Source: Planctomycetota bacterium
Lineage (GTDB): Bacteria > Planctomycetota > UBA1135 > GCA-002686595
NCBI GenBank assembly: GCA_014238415.1
Contig: JABABA010000008.1
Location: 62,001 to 126,000 of the forward strand
Length of the DNA: 64,000 nucleotides
Direction of reading: 5' to 3'
Within the stretch, counting starts at the first letter, position 1. Each line of letters begins with the position of its first letter. Positions 25,239-36,617 of this stretch are shown one piece after another. The translations under genes and the position numbers were made by a program. The notes beneath the pieces were generated by a model. That model searched no databases, had not been told where the DNA came from, and saw nothing but the letters and a program-made list of their open reading frames with translations.

Positions 25239-25772
25239 ATGATTGCCAGTCTCATACCGGTGGCGAGCGAAGGCGGCTTCAACCCGCTTGACGTCCAGAC
25301 AGGGACTTTCATCTGGACGCTTGTGATCTTTGCGATTGCGCTGCCATTCATGTGGAAGTTTGTTTTCGGTCCGATCACCAGTGCGCTCTACGCCCGTGAT
25401 GTACAGGCCAGTGAGGCAGCCCTGGCTGCTGAGAAGGCCCGGGAAGAAGCTGCAAAATCAGCGGCCAAAGTTGAGGTTGCCCTGGGCGACGCTCAAGCGG
25501 AGGCAGCCCGCCACCTGGCAACCGCCCGTGAAAGGGCAGAAGCCCGTGAGAACGACATTGTTGACAAGGCCAAGCGCGAAGCGACCGCCATGATCGACGG
25601 CGCACGCACCCAGATCCAGGCAGAGCAGGAAAAGGCGCTGGCGACAATTCGGGCCGAGGTGGTTGAGCTTTCCCTCGCGGCCGCATCCAAGGTCATCGGT
25701 CGCAGGGTGGACTCCGAAGACGATCGGCGTCTGGTCACCGACCTCGTCGCTGAACAACAGGAGAACGTTTGA
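25239..25772 (+). CDS. atpF: F-type ATP synthase subunit b
   Basis: Peripheral stalk subunit of about 177 residues. One N-terminal helix (FIWTLVIFAIALPFMWKFVF) anchors a long charged helix rich in Ala, Glu and Arg (about 50-150) that forms the stalk dimer; the C-terminal SLAAASKVIGRRVDSEDDRRLV matches the delta-binding end. ATG 25239 was chosen because the open frame upstream (from 25128) is polar and non-homologous. The stop overlaps the atpH start as TTGA. Confidence 0.93.
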   Translation: MIASLIPVASEGGFNPLDVQTGTFIWTLVIFAIALPFMWKFVFGPITSALYARDVQASEAALAAEKAREEAAKSAAKVEVALGDAQAEAARHLATARERAEARENDIVDKAKREATAMIDGARTQIQAEQEKALATIRAEVVELSLAAASKVIGRRVDSEDDRRLVTDLVAEQQENV

Positions 25773-26338
25773 GCCATTCCGCCGTGGATCCTGTCACCGG
25801 CCGTTGGGTCGGCGCCCTCTGGAACCTTGCCGCTGGCAAGGGCGCAGCGGATGCCGTCATGGATGATTTGGGGCACCTCGCCCATGCTTTCCGCAGCCCG
25901 GCTGTGTCTGCCTTCATGCTTGGTGGCGCGGTCAGCATGGAGGATAGGCGTGCCAAGCTGCAGTCCCTTGTGGGTGGCTTCAACTCCTTGACCCAGCGTT
26001 TTGTGTGGCTTTGCCTTGATCGTGGTCGCTTGGAGATCCTGCCCAACGCCTTCAATGCTTTCCGCGCCCGACGAATGCAAGAGGACGGAGTGTTGGAGGG
26101 GGTGGTCGAAGCGCCCCGCCCCCTGGGTGAACAGGATTTGCAAGCGCTCGAGAATTCCCTCCATTCCCGATTGGGCAAGACTGTGCGTCTTGCTCAAGCC
26201 ACAACCCCTGACCTGGTGGGAGGCGTGCGCGTCACCATCGGGGACAAAATGATCGATGCGTCGATTGCGGGCCGATTCGATGGCCTTCGTCGTCGCTTGC
26301 TTGAAGCGCGACTGCCGTCATCGGCGGCCTCTGACTGA
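25769..26338 (+). CDS. atpH: F-type ATP synthase subunit delta
   Basis: Stalk-connecting subunit of about 189 residues joining b to the top of F1. The family's helical N-terminal domain (WVGALWNLAAGKGAADAVMDDL) and the C-terminal region with KTVRLAQATTPDLVGGVRVTIGDKMIDASI followed by a GRFDGLRRRL end are present. The start is a TTG whose TTGA overlaps the atpF stop, implying coupled translation. Sequence conservation of this subunit is low in general; operon position makes the call secure. Confidence 0.93.
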   Translation: MSHSAVDPVTGRWVGALWNLAAGKGAADAVMDDLGHLAHAFRSPAVSAFMLGGAVSMEDRRAKLQSLVGGFNSLTQRFVWLCLDRGRLEILPNAFNAFRARRMQEDGVLEGVVEAPRPLGEQDLQALENSLHSRLGKTVRLAQATTPDLVGGVRVTIGDKMIDASIAGRFDGLRRRLLEARLPSSAASD

Positions 26339-26497
26339 CCGGGACCAACGGTGCTTTGCGCCGGTCCTGCTCCCCTGACTTTCTGAACGACTTTTTTAGT
26401 GCTGGCCCGGTCATCCTGGCTGCGTCAGCGAACCAAACCTGCAACTAAACCGTCGGCATCCAATGCTGGCCAGCAACAACCCACTAGGGACTAAACA

Positions 26498-28072
26498 ATG
26501 GATCTTCGACCCGCAGAAGTGACCTCGATCCTCGAAAAGGAAATTGAGAACTACGGTGGCGAAAGCCGCATGCAAAGTGTGGGCACGGTGCTCTCCGTCG
26601 GTGACGGTGTGGCGCGTGTTTATGGCCTCGACGACTGCATGATGAACGAGCTGCTTGAGTTCCCTGGTGGTGTGCGGGGCGTTGCGCTCTCCCTTGAGGA
26701 GGACAACGTTGGCTGTGTGCTGCTTGGAGATGCGGCCAAGGTCTCAGAGGGGGATACGGTCAAGGCCACCGGACGGATTATCAGTGTTCCCACTGGGGAT
26801 TCCCTCTTGGGCCGTGTGGTCAATGCCCTTGGCGATCCGGTGGACGGCAAGGGACCCCTGGCGGTTACCGAGGCTGATTATCTGCCCATCGAGCAACCTG
26901 CCCCCTCCGTTGTTGAGCGCGAGCCCGTCAGCGAGCCCCTGCAGACCGGCATCAAGGCCATAGACGGCATGATTCCCATCGGCCGCGGTCAGCGCGAACT
27001 GATTATTGGTGACCGTCAAACAGGCAAGACCGCTCTGATCATCGACACCATCATTTCCCAGAAATTCACTGGGGGGGGCGACCCCTCGGACCCGAGCCAG
27101 GTGATCTGTATCTATGTGGCGGTGGCTCAAAAGCAGTCCACTATCAAGGACGTGGTCCAGCGCCTTGAGAAAGAGGGTGCCATGCAATACAGCATCGTCG
27201 TGGCGGCACCCGCCATTGAAGAGGCTTCCATGCAGTATCTCGCCTGCTACGGTGGCTGCACCATGGGTGAGCGTTTCCGTGACGAAGGCCGCCACGTGGT
27301 GATCTTCTACGATGACCTCTACAAGCAGGCCCTCGCCTATCGTCAGGTGATGTTGCTCCTGCGCCGTCCTCCGGGACGCGAGGCGTTCCCCGGCGATGTG
27401 TTCAACCTGCACTCCCGCCTGTTGGAGCGTTCGGCCAAGCTGGCCACGAATGCCCCTGAGATCAACCCGCGCTACAAGCAGGGCGCTGGATCCTTGACCG
27501 CCCTGCCCGTTGTGGAAACACAGGAAGGGGACGTGTCTGCATACATTCCCACCAACGTGATTTCGATCACCGACGGGCAGATCTTCCTGGAGACCAACCT
27601 CTTCAACTCGGGCATCCGCCCTGCGGTGAATGCTGGCATCTCGGTTTCACGAGTGGGGGGCGCCGCCCAGATTCCTGCCATGAAGAAGACCGCTGGTTCC
27701 CTGCGCCTGGATTTGGCCCAGTTCCGTGAACTGGCGGCCTTTGCCCAGTTCGGTTCTGATTTGGACAAAGCCACCCAGGACAAGCTGACCCGTGGCGAGC
27801 GCCTGGTGGAATTGCTCAAGCAGGGACAGTATCAGCCCCTGCCAGCTGTCGAGCAGGTGATGATGCTCTACTCCGGTACTTCTGGTGCCCTGGACACCTT
27901 CCCCAAGGAAGAGGTGGGCAACTTCGAGCAGGCTTTCCTACAGCACATTCGGGACGCCGCCCCTGAAATTGCTGACCAGATCGCCAGCGCCAAAAAAGGC
28001 ATACCTGACGAGACCAAAGCGGCTCTTGATGGGCATATTGCCACGGTCAAGAAGACCCTCGGATTGAGCTGA
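26498..28072 (+). CDS. atpA: F-type ATP synthase subunit alpha
   Basis: Non-catalytic nucleotide-binding subunit of F1, 524 residues. The P-loop is GDRQTGKT (171-178), followed by the alpha-specific [12 protein letters not shown]; the C-terminal arginine-finger region [11 protein letters not shown] is intact. The N-terminal [13 protein letters not shown] helix that binds delta is present. It is about 20 residues longer than the usual 500-510. A 159-base gap without gene precedes it. Confidence 0.98.
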   Translation: MDLRPAEVTSILEKEIENYGGESRMQSVGTVLSVGDGVARVYGLDDCMMNELLEFPGGVRGVALSLEEDNVGCVLLGDAAKVSEGDTVKATGRIISVPTGDSLLGRVVNALGDPVDGKGPLAVTEADYLPIEQPAPSVVEREPVSEPLQTGIKAIDGMIPIGRGQRELIIGDRQTGKTALIIDTIISQKFTGGGDPSDPSQVICIYVAVAQKQSTIKDVVQRLEKEGAMQYSIVVAAPAIEEASMQYLACYGGCTMGERFRDEGRHVVIFYDDLYKQALAYRQVMLLLRRPPGREAFPGDVFNLHSRLLERSAKLATNAPEINPRYKQGAGSLTALPVVETQEGDVSAYIPTNVISITDGQIFLETNLFNSGIRPAVNAGISVSRVGGAAQIPAMKKTAGSLRLDLAQFRELAAFAQFGSDLDKATQDKLTRGERLVELLKQGQYQPLPAVEQVMMLYSGTSGALDTFPKEEVGNFEQAFLQHIRDAAPEIADQIASAKKGIPDETKAALDGHIATVKKTLGLS

Positions 28073-28109
28073 GCACCCTTTATTAGCACTTTCACCCCAA
28101 GAGCACCCC

Positions 28110-30493
<2,384 letters not shown>

Positions 30494-30514
30494 GTTCAGG
30501 AGCAGGTGAAAATT

Positions 30515-30934
30515 ATGGCCGACGCCATCAGTTTACGAGTCATTACTCCCGACAGCATTCTGATCGATGCTCCTGCGGAAAGTGTGCGCTTTCCGGGGCT
30601 TGACGGCTCCATCGGTGTGCTGCCCCGCCATGCACATATGGTTGCGGCCCTGGATGCGGGGCCACTTTCCTGGGATGGCCCCGATGGCAAAGGGGAGATG
30701 TTTGTGGCGGGCGGGTTTGCTGAGGTGCGAGCCAATACCCTGCGTGTAGTGACACAATCCGGAGAGTTGGTCAGTGATATTGATGTGGAACGCGCTGAGG
30801 CCTCCGCTGAGCGCGCCCGCGAGCGCCTGCGGGTCAGCGGAACTGCCTCCAAGGCTGGCGAATTGGATTCTCTGCGCGCCCAGGCGGCCTTGCGACGCGC
30901 ACTTCAACGCATGCGAATGGCGCAGAGACGCTGA
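30515..30934 (+). CDS. atpC: F-type ATP synthase subunit epsilon
   Basis: Regulatory central-stalk subunit of about 139 residues. It has the N-terminal beta-sandwich (LRVITPDSILIDAPAESVRF, GSIGVLPRHAHMVAAL) and the C-terminal two-helix inhibitory domain (EASAERARERL, AALRRALQRMRMA). ATG 30515 is used, preceded by aggtga at a suitable distance; a GTG at 30506 in the same frame is less likely. Only two bases separate it from aspS. Confidence 0.95.
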   Translation: MADAISLRVITPDSILIDAPAESVRFPGLDGSIGVLPRHAHMVAALDAGPLSWDGPDGKGEMFVAGGFAEVRANTLRVVTQSGELVSDIDVERAEASAERARERLRVSGTASKAGELDSLRAQAALRRALQRMRMAQRR

Positions 30935-30936
30935 TC

Positions 30937-32736
30937 ATGGCGGCCGACTGGCGTCGAACGCATCGCTGCGGCGAACTGCGTGAAGAGCATGTGGGTCAGG
31001 AGGTGACCCTCAATGGCTGGGTCGCTAAACGCCGCAATCTGGGTGGCATCTACTTCATTGATGTGCGTGATATCCAGGGCCTGACACAGGTGATTCTGGA
31101 TGGATCCGAGACCTGGGAAGGGGCGGAGAGTGCCGAGCACCTTTCTCCCGAGGACGTGGTCAGCGTAAGTGGCAAGGTTGTTTTGCGCGAGCAGCCAAAT
31201 CCGGAACTGCCCACTGGCAAGATCGAGATTGCCGTGCAGCGTATCCACAAGTTGGCTTCTTCGGAGTTGCCGCCCTTCGAGATTCAGCGCGACCTAGACA
31301 CCAAGATAGATCTTCGCCTGCGCTATCGTTTCCTCGATCTGCGACGACCGGACATGCAGGAGAAGCTGATGCATCGCTCTCGCTTTGTGTCAGCCATGCG
31401 CAATGCTTTCCTCAAGCGCGAGTTCATCGAAATCGAGACCCCGATCCTGACCAAGGCCACCCCTGAGGGGGCGCGGGATTATCTGGTGCCAAGTCGAGTT
31501 CACCCGGGCAAGTTCTATGCCTTGCCCCAGTCCCCCCAGATCTTCAAACAGATCCTGATGGTTTCTGGAATGGACCGCTACTTTCAGGTGGCGCGTTGCT
31601 TCCGGGACGAGGACTTGCGTGCGGATCGTCAGCCCGAGTTCACTCAACTCGATATGGAAATGGCCTTTGTGGAAGAGGAGGACGTCTTCATGGTCTGGGA
31701 AGAGGTCTTGCGGGACACCTTCAAAGAGGCCATGGGAGTGGATCTGCAGGACAAATTCCCCTCCTTGACCTGGGCTGAAGCCATGGAGCGCTTTGGCTGT
31801 GACAAACCCGATACGCGTTTTGGCTGTGAATTGCGCTGCCTGTCCGAATGGGTTTCCCAGTCCGGCTTTGAGGTGTTTGAAAAGGTTTTGGCTGGTGGAG
31901 GCCGGGTGATGGGAATCGCGATTCCCAAGGGTGGCGCCAAGGTCAGCCGTGGAGCGCTCAAGAAGCTTGAGAAGTTCGCCAAGGAGTTGGGTGCAGGTGG
32001 CCTCGCCTGGTGGAAGCCCGAGGAGTCCGGTGGGGCGGCGGGTCCCATGGCGCGTTTTTGCCAGGAGGAAAGCGGCGCATCTCTATTGAGCATTCTGGAA
32101 GCGGGCGAAGAGGATCTGGTGCTGTTCTGCGGTGGAGACGAAGCCCTGGTCTGGCGTGTGCTCGGTGAACTGCGCTTGCGTCTGGCCCAGGACCTGGACC
32201 TGATCCCCAAGGACCTTTGGAATTTTCTCTGGGTGACAGCCTTCCCCCTGCTGGAGTGGGATGCAGATATGGAACGCTGGTCCTCTTCCCATCACCCCTT
32301 CACGGCACCGGACGATTGGGAAATGGCCGGAGACCCTGCCAAGTTGCTTAGCCGCGCCTATGATCTGGTGCTCAATGGCTGGGAGCTGGGCTCCGGTTCG
32401 ATCCGCATCCACCGAGCGGACACGCAGGCGAAGCTATTCAAACTGCTGGGAATCGGCCCTGAGGAGCAGCGCACCAAATTCGGCTTTCTGCTCGACGCGC
32501 TCACCTATGGAGCTCCCCCTCACGCGGGCCTGGGCCTGGGGCTGGACCGTCTTGTGGCTCTGACCCTGGGCATGGATTCGATTCGCGATGTAGTCGCTTT
32601 CCCCAAAACCACAACTGCTGCCGATGCCATGTGCGAGGCCCCCTCGGTGGTTGAATCCGCCCTCTTGAAGGAGGTCCACATTCGGTGTGAGGTCCCCGAG
32701 CCCCCTATGGAAACGGACTCCAAATCGGTCTCCTGA
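30937..32736 (+). CDS. aspS: aspartyl-tRNA synthetase (bacterial type)
   Basis: Class II synthetase of 599 residues that charges tRNA-Asp. The N-terminal OB-fold (VTLNGWVAKRRNLGG, IDVRDIQGLTQVIL) binds the anticodon; motif 2 lies around FQVARCFRDEDLRADRQPEF, the bacterial active-site loop is ATPEGARDYLVPSR, the GAD insertion spans about 290-410, and motif 3 is GLGLGLDRLV. The gene starts two bases after the atpC stop, so it is probably on the ATP synthase transcript. A leucine in RRNLGG at the position that differs between discriminating and non-discriminating enzymes would favour the discriminating form, but this is a single-residue inference. Confidence 0.97.
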   Translation: MAADWRRTHRCGELREEHVGQEVTLNGWVAKRRNLGGIYFIDVRDIQGLTQVILDGSETWEGAESAEHLSPEDVVSVSGKVVLREQPNPELPTGKIEIAVQRIHKLASSELPPFEIQRDLDTKIDLRLRYRFLDLRRPDMQEKLMHRSRFVSAMRNAFLKREFIEIETPILTKATPEGARDYLVPSRVHPGKFYALPQSPQIFKQILMVSGMDRYFQVARCFRDEDLRADRQPEFTQLDMEMAFVEEEDVFMVWEEVLRDTFKEAMGVDLQDKFPSLTWAEAMERFGCDKPDTRFGCELRCLSEWVSQSGFEVFEKVLAGGGRVMGIAIPKGGAKVSRGALKKLEKFAKELGAGGLAWWKPEESGGAAGPMARFCQEESGASLLSILEAGEEDLVLFCGGDEALVWRVLGELRLRLAQDLDLIPKDLWNFLWVTAFPLLEWDADMERWSSSHHPFTAPDDWEMAGDPAKLLSRAYDLVLNGWELGSGSIRIHRADTQAKLFKLLGIGPEEQRTKFGFLLDALTYGAPPHAGLGLGLDRLVALTLGMDSIRDVVAFPKTTTAADAMCEAPSVVESALLKEVHIRCEVPEPPMETDSKSVS

Positions 32737-32895
32737 TGAGCGCTCGTTTCGTTCATGCGTATGCGAAGTCGGTTCCGTGCCGATCGCTTTTCTCCGATTG
32801 GTTGCCATCAAGCGACCGATCTGGCTATCCTACCCCTGCTGAATTTGTGCTCTGAGCCCTTCGCCTGAGTACAGCGACCCACACCAAGACCATTC

Positions 32896-33606
32896 GTGCC
32901 GAGAAGATCACGCCGCCGACCTAGGCCCGCCCCGGGCCCCTCATTTCGCCGCAACAACCGGATTCGGGTTTCCGAAGTGCGGCTCATCGATGAAGAAGGA
33001 GAGCAGGTAGGGGTGGTGCCCACGGATGAAGCCCGCAGACGCGCCAAGGACGCGGGGCTGGACCTGGTGGAGGTGGCTCCCGAGGCGCGCCCACCGGTCT
33101 GTAAGATTCTCGACTACGGGCGCTTCAAGTACGAGGTGCAGAAGAAGGAGAAGCGGAGCAAATCCAGCAGCAGTGCTTCGACCCTGAAGGAACTGCGCGT
33201 TCGACCGGCTATCAGTCCCCATGACCTGGGCTATCGTCTGAAGGACGGTCGCAGGTTCCTGGAGGCGGGGCACAAGGTGCTGGTGGTCTGCATGTTCCGT
33301 GGGCGTCAGATGGCGCACCCCGAACACGGGCACGATGTGATGAGGAGAGTGGCAGAGGAACTCGGGGATATAGCCCGGGTTGAGACCGCCGCCAAATTGA
33401 TGGGGCGGCGCATGTCCATGTTGTTGGCGCCCACTTCCGCCGCCAAGCGGGGCTCGTCCAAATCCAACAGGCCTCCGAAGGAGAAAAGCGCCCCCCAGGC
33501 GGCAGCCCCAGCCAAGCCCGATCCTCCCCGGGAGACGGACCCCAGCGAGGCTCCCGTCTCTCAGTCAGAGACTGAGACGGCCCCTGAGACCGGCTCGGAT
33601 TCCTGA
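32896..33606 (+). CDS. infC: translation initiation factor IF-3 with low-complexity C-terminal tail
   Basis: Initiation factor that binds the 30S subunit and proofreads the start codon. The N-domain (FRRNNRIRVSEVRLIDEEG, ending PPVCKILDYGRFKYE) and C-domain (LKELRVRPAISPHDLGYRLK, VVCMFRGRQMAHPEHG) are complete by about residue 175. A further 60 residues form a Ser/Pro/Lys/Glu-rich tail (KSNRPPKEKSAPQAAAPA and onwards), making 236 residues against the usual 170-185. The start is GTG at 32896. It begins the infC-rpmI-rplT-pheST cluster, but here about 3 kb separate it from rpmI. Confidence 0.95.
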   Translation: MPRRSRRRPRPAPGPSFRRNNRIRVSEVRLIDEEGEQVGVVPTDEARRRAKDAGLDLVEVAPEARPPVCKILDYGRFKYEVQKKEKRSKSSSSASTLKELRVRPAISPHDLGYRLKDGRRFLEAGHKVLVVCMFRGRQMAHPEHGHDVMRRVAEELGDIARVETAAKLMGRRMSMLLAPTSAAKRGSSKSNRPPKEKSAPQAAAPAKPDPPRETDPSEAPVSQSETETAPETGSDS

Positions 33607-33856
33607 GGATGGCCTTGAAGGAGCGTGTCCTGGGCTCCTGGAAACTCCACCGGCCCCTCGCTTGTTGGTGTCCGTGAGCGTACTGGTCGCTTTCTCGATC
33701 GCAGCAGACTGGCTCGCCCCGAGGCATTTGGAGGCCGATTGAGGTCCAGTCACCTTGAATCCTGGGGTTCGGCTAGAATTATGAGGGATCCTCTAGGGGG
33801 CCTCATGCGTCCAAAGCGTGATGTCTCCCGTTACCCGTTCAGCCCCAAGACCATCC

Positions 33857-36325
33857 ATGCGACACCTGATTCCCAGCCTGCTCCTGTCCACTATTTCTTT
33901 GAGTGCTGTCGCCAGCGCGCAGGACGTGGTGACCTTCCCCTTTGACGCCCTAGGGGGGACTCCCCTTGTGCCCGGAACCACGGAGTATCAGCCCGATGCC
34001 CGGGATCTTTGGGGGCTTGTGGCTTCCAGTGACCTGATCATGCGCGATGTGCCCCTGCCCGGATATAGCAGTGTGGAACTGGTTCTGGAAAGAATCGAGG
34101 CGGATTACACCCGCTGGGGCATCCAGGTAGATGGGGTTCCGAGCCCCTATGACTCCCTCAACCAGACGATCTGGAAAGGCACCGTGAGCGGGGATTCCAC
34201 CTCGGAAGTGTCTCTGATCTTGTCCTCCTATGGCTGCTATGGCTGGATCGCCACTGGCGGCGAGGTCTATCACCTGCTGCCGTTCCTGCAGACTGGACTT
34301 GATTGGGACTCGAGTTCCATGCGAATCGTGTCTGAGACCATCATGCGTACCACCGGTACCCCCAAGGGCGCTTTCTGTCTGGCAGACACCAGTCGACCGA
34401 TTGGCCAGCCTGGTCCACCGACCTACAACAACCCCGTGGGCCAAACCCTGGAGTGCAAGCAGTCTGTGGAGACTGACTTCCAGTTCTACAACCAATGGGG
34501 CAATCTGGCAGCGGCTCAGAACTATCTGACCGCGTTGCTGGGGGCTATCAGCGATCGCTACGCCACCCAAATCGATGTGGTTATCACATACCCCTATGTG
34601 CAGTTCTACACCAACAGCAATGATCCCTGGACCTCACAAGGTGGCGGCCCCGGGGCAACCTTGACTGAGTTCCGCAACGCCTGGGCGGGGAACATTCCTG
34701 CTGGCGGACATCTGGGACACTTTGTCAGCGGCGTGAACGGCGGAGGCGTGGCCTATCTGGATGTGCTCTGCAGTCAGAACTGGGGCTTCGGCGTCAGCTT
34801 CGGAGTGGACGGCGGCGTGAACTTCCCGGTGAGCCAAGGCAACAACACATGGGACTTTGTGGTCATCGCCCATGAGACCGGGCACAACTTTGGTACGCCT
34901 CATACCCATGATTTCTGCCCTACGCCCTTGGACCGTTGCGCTCCCAGTGGCTACTTCGGCAGTTGCCAGAGCAGTCAGCAGTGCACCAATCAGGGCACGA
35001 TCATGAGCTACTGCCACTTATGCAGTGGGGGCATGAACAACATCACCACCTTCTTCCACACCCAGGTGGAGACCCTGATGCGTAACGAGGCGGAGAATTC
35101 CTGCATCCCGGTCTGCAACGGCTGCGGTGGCGGGGGAGGCTGCAACGATGACAGCCACGAGCCCAATGGCAACTGCGCCGAAGCGGTCACGCGCGGCGTT
35201 GGAACCACTACTGGCCTTGTGGTGGATGGGTCGGATCGAGACTTCTGGCACGTGGATGTGCCTGCGGGCTCCACCTTGACTATCGACCTGACGTTCACCC
35301 ACTCCAATGGGAATATCAACACATTCCTTTACGATAACTGCTTCGGCAATGCCGGTAGTGGGACATCGACCAACAACAACGAGCAGGTGGTTTGGACAAA
35401 CATGGCCAACAATACTGTCCCGATCTACGTGGATGTGTTCCTGGCTTCGGGTACTGGCTGCAATCAGTATGAGCTGGGAGTTGGTATTGCGTCGGATCCC
35501 TGCAGCCAGCCAGATGACGCTTATGAAGACAACGACAGTTGTGCCCAGGCGGTGCCCCTGATCAACGGGGTTGAATTGAGCATGTTCGTTGCCATGACGG
35601 ACCCAGACTACTTCAGCTTCTGTGTGGCTGATGGCGGGACCTTCAATCTGGACCTGTTCTTCGACACCAACACTGCAGACATCGATGCCTATCTCTACAC
35701 GGCTGCCGGTTGTGATGGCCTTCCTGTGGCTCAGGCCAGTACTACCAGCAACAACGAGAGCCTGAGTTGGACCAACTCCACTGGCAGCGATGCGGAAATG
35801 ATCCTCAAGGTCGAGGTCTGGCACCTGAGTGTTGGTATCTGCAACGACTACGTCATGCAGACCACCGGGATCGGCGGCAATTGCGGCGGAGGCGGAGGCC
35901 CTGGAGCCATTGGCAATCGTTACTGTGATCCGGCGGTTGGCAACTCATCTGGTCTCCCGGGGCGAATCGACGCCGCTGGGCAATTGGATGTGCTTGCTAA
36001 TGATCTGACTCTGACGGCAAGTCAATTGCCCACGAATCAGTTCGGTTACTTCCTGGCGTCCATGACACCGGCGGCGATCTCCGGTCCTGGCGGCTCCATG
36101 GGTGTCCTTTGTGTGGGTGGCAGTATTGCCCGATTTGTTACCCAGTTGGGCAACACCGGTGCCTCTGGCCAACTGCAGGCGGCGATTGACTTGACCATGG
36201 TGCCTGCAAACCCCATGCATTCGGTTGCACCTGGCGAGACCTGGAACTTCACCTGCTGGTTCCGGGATGTATTGCTGATTCAGACCTCGAACTTCACGGA
36301 CGGGGTTCGAATCACCTTCCAGTAG
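33857..36325 (+). CDS. secreted metzincin (M12B-like) metalloprotease with PPC-like domains and C-terminal beta domain
   Basis: Predicted secreted zinc protease of about 822 residues. A signal peptide (about 1-22, ending AVASA) and propeptide precede the catalytic domain. The zinc motif is HETGHNFGTPHTH (339-351, ligands H339, H343, H349 and catalytic E340), followed by cysteines and the Met-turn in TIMSYCH, which fits reprolysin-like M12B enzymes. A Gly/Cys linker near 420 leads to two PPC-like beta domains (about 430-535 and 540-660; DSHEPNGNCAEAV, DDAYEDNDSCAQAV). After a second Gly-rich linker, residues 685-822 (from GNRYCDPAVGNSSGLPG to SNFTDGVRITFQ) form a further beta domain I associate with planctomycete secreted proteins. 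ATG 33857 is chosen for the signal peptide. It interrupts the IF-3 to L35 cluster. Confidence 0.85.
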   Translation: MRHLIPSLLLSTISLSAVASAQDVVTFPFDALGGTPLVPGTTEYQPDARDLWGLVASSDLIMRDVPLPGYSSVELVLERIEADYTRWGIQVDGVPSPYDSLNQTIWKGTVSGDSTSEVSLILSSYGCYGWIATGGEVYHLLPFLQTGLDWDSSSMRIVSETIMRTTGTPKGAFCLADTSRPIGQPGPPTYNNPVGQTLECKQSVETDFQFYNQWGNLAAAQNYLTALLGAISDRYATQIDVVITYPYVQFYTNSNDPWTSQGGGPGATLTEFRNAWAGNIPAGGHLGHFVSGVNGGGVAYLDVLCSQNWGFGVSFGVDGGVNFPVSQGNNTWDFVVIAHETGHNFGTPHTHDFCPTPLDRCAPSGYFGSCQSSQQCTNQGTIMSYCHLCSGGMNNITTFFHTQVETLMRNEAENSCIPVCNGCGGGGGCNDDSHEPNGNCAEAVTRGVGTTTGLVVDGSDRDFWHVDVPAGSTLTIDLTFTHSNGNINTFLYDNCFGNAGSGTSTNNNEQVVWTNMANNTVPIYVDVFLASGTGCNQYELGVGIASDPCSQPDDAYEDNDSCAQAVPLINGVELSMFVAMTDPDYFSFCVADGGTFNLDLFFDTNTADIDAYLYTAAGCDGLPVAQASTTSNNESLSWTNSTGSDAEMILKVEVWHLSVGICNDYVMQTTGIGGNCGGGGGPGAIGNRYCDPAVGNSSGLPGRIDAAGQLDVLANDLTLTASQLPTNQFGYFLASMTPAAISGPGGSMGVLCVGGSIARFVTQLGNTGASGQLQAAIDLTMVPANPMHSVAPGETWNFTCWFRDVLLIQTSNFTDGVRITFQ

Positions 36326-36342
36326 GATCGTACCGGCGGACC

Positions 36343-36447
36343 GGACCCATACGGTGTCTGACACCCTTCAGCGCTTTTATGACCCATACGGTGTCAGACA
36401 CCGTATGGCCGAAAAAGCGCTGAATGGTGTCTGACACCGTATGGGCC
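36343..36447. repeat. large nested palindrome with gtgtctgacac/gtgtcagacac cores (REP-like)
   Basis: A 105-base structure just downstream of the protease stop. Outer arms 36343-36378 and 36412-36447 are near-perfect inverted repeats of 36 bases, each with a gtgtctgacac core and a ttcagcgctttt segment. Between them lies a perfect 25-base palindrome (36384-36408) with 12-base arms around a central A. Three copies of the core (as gtgtctgacac or gtgtcagacac) are thus arranged as cruciform within cruciform. This resembles clustered repetitive extragenic palindromes, which are mobilised or maintained by RAYT transposases in other bacteria; no transposase gene is in the window. It may also terminate the protease transcript. 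Confidence 0.85.
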
Positions 36448-36617
36448 ATTCCTCCAGCCCACGGGAAAAGGAGAAAACGGGCCTTGGGGCTTGCCCCGGG
36501 GGGCAGAAGCGCTAGCCTGTTGCGCTCCAAGCCCGGATTTCCGGGCCCCTGCAAGCGGTGGCATGCCAGCAAACAGGGTTTCGATTCCGGCCCAGCGGGC
36601 CCTAGCGAGGATGTCCC

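Noticed and set aside
36343..36447. Possibility that the repeated cores are a CRISPR array
   Set aside because: The units are inverted rather than direct, spacers are too short and share sequence, and no cas gene is present.
36560..36600. ttcgattcc motif resembling a tRNA T-loop upstream of rpmI
   Set aside because: The stem does not pair and no cloverleaf is possible within 90 bases.
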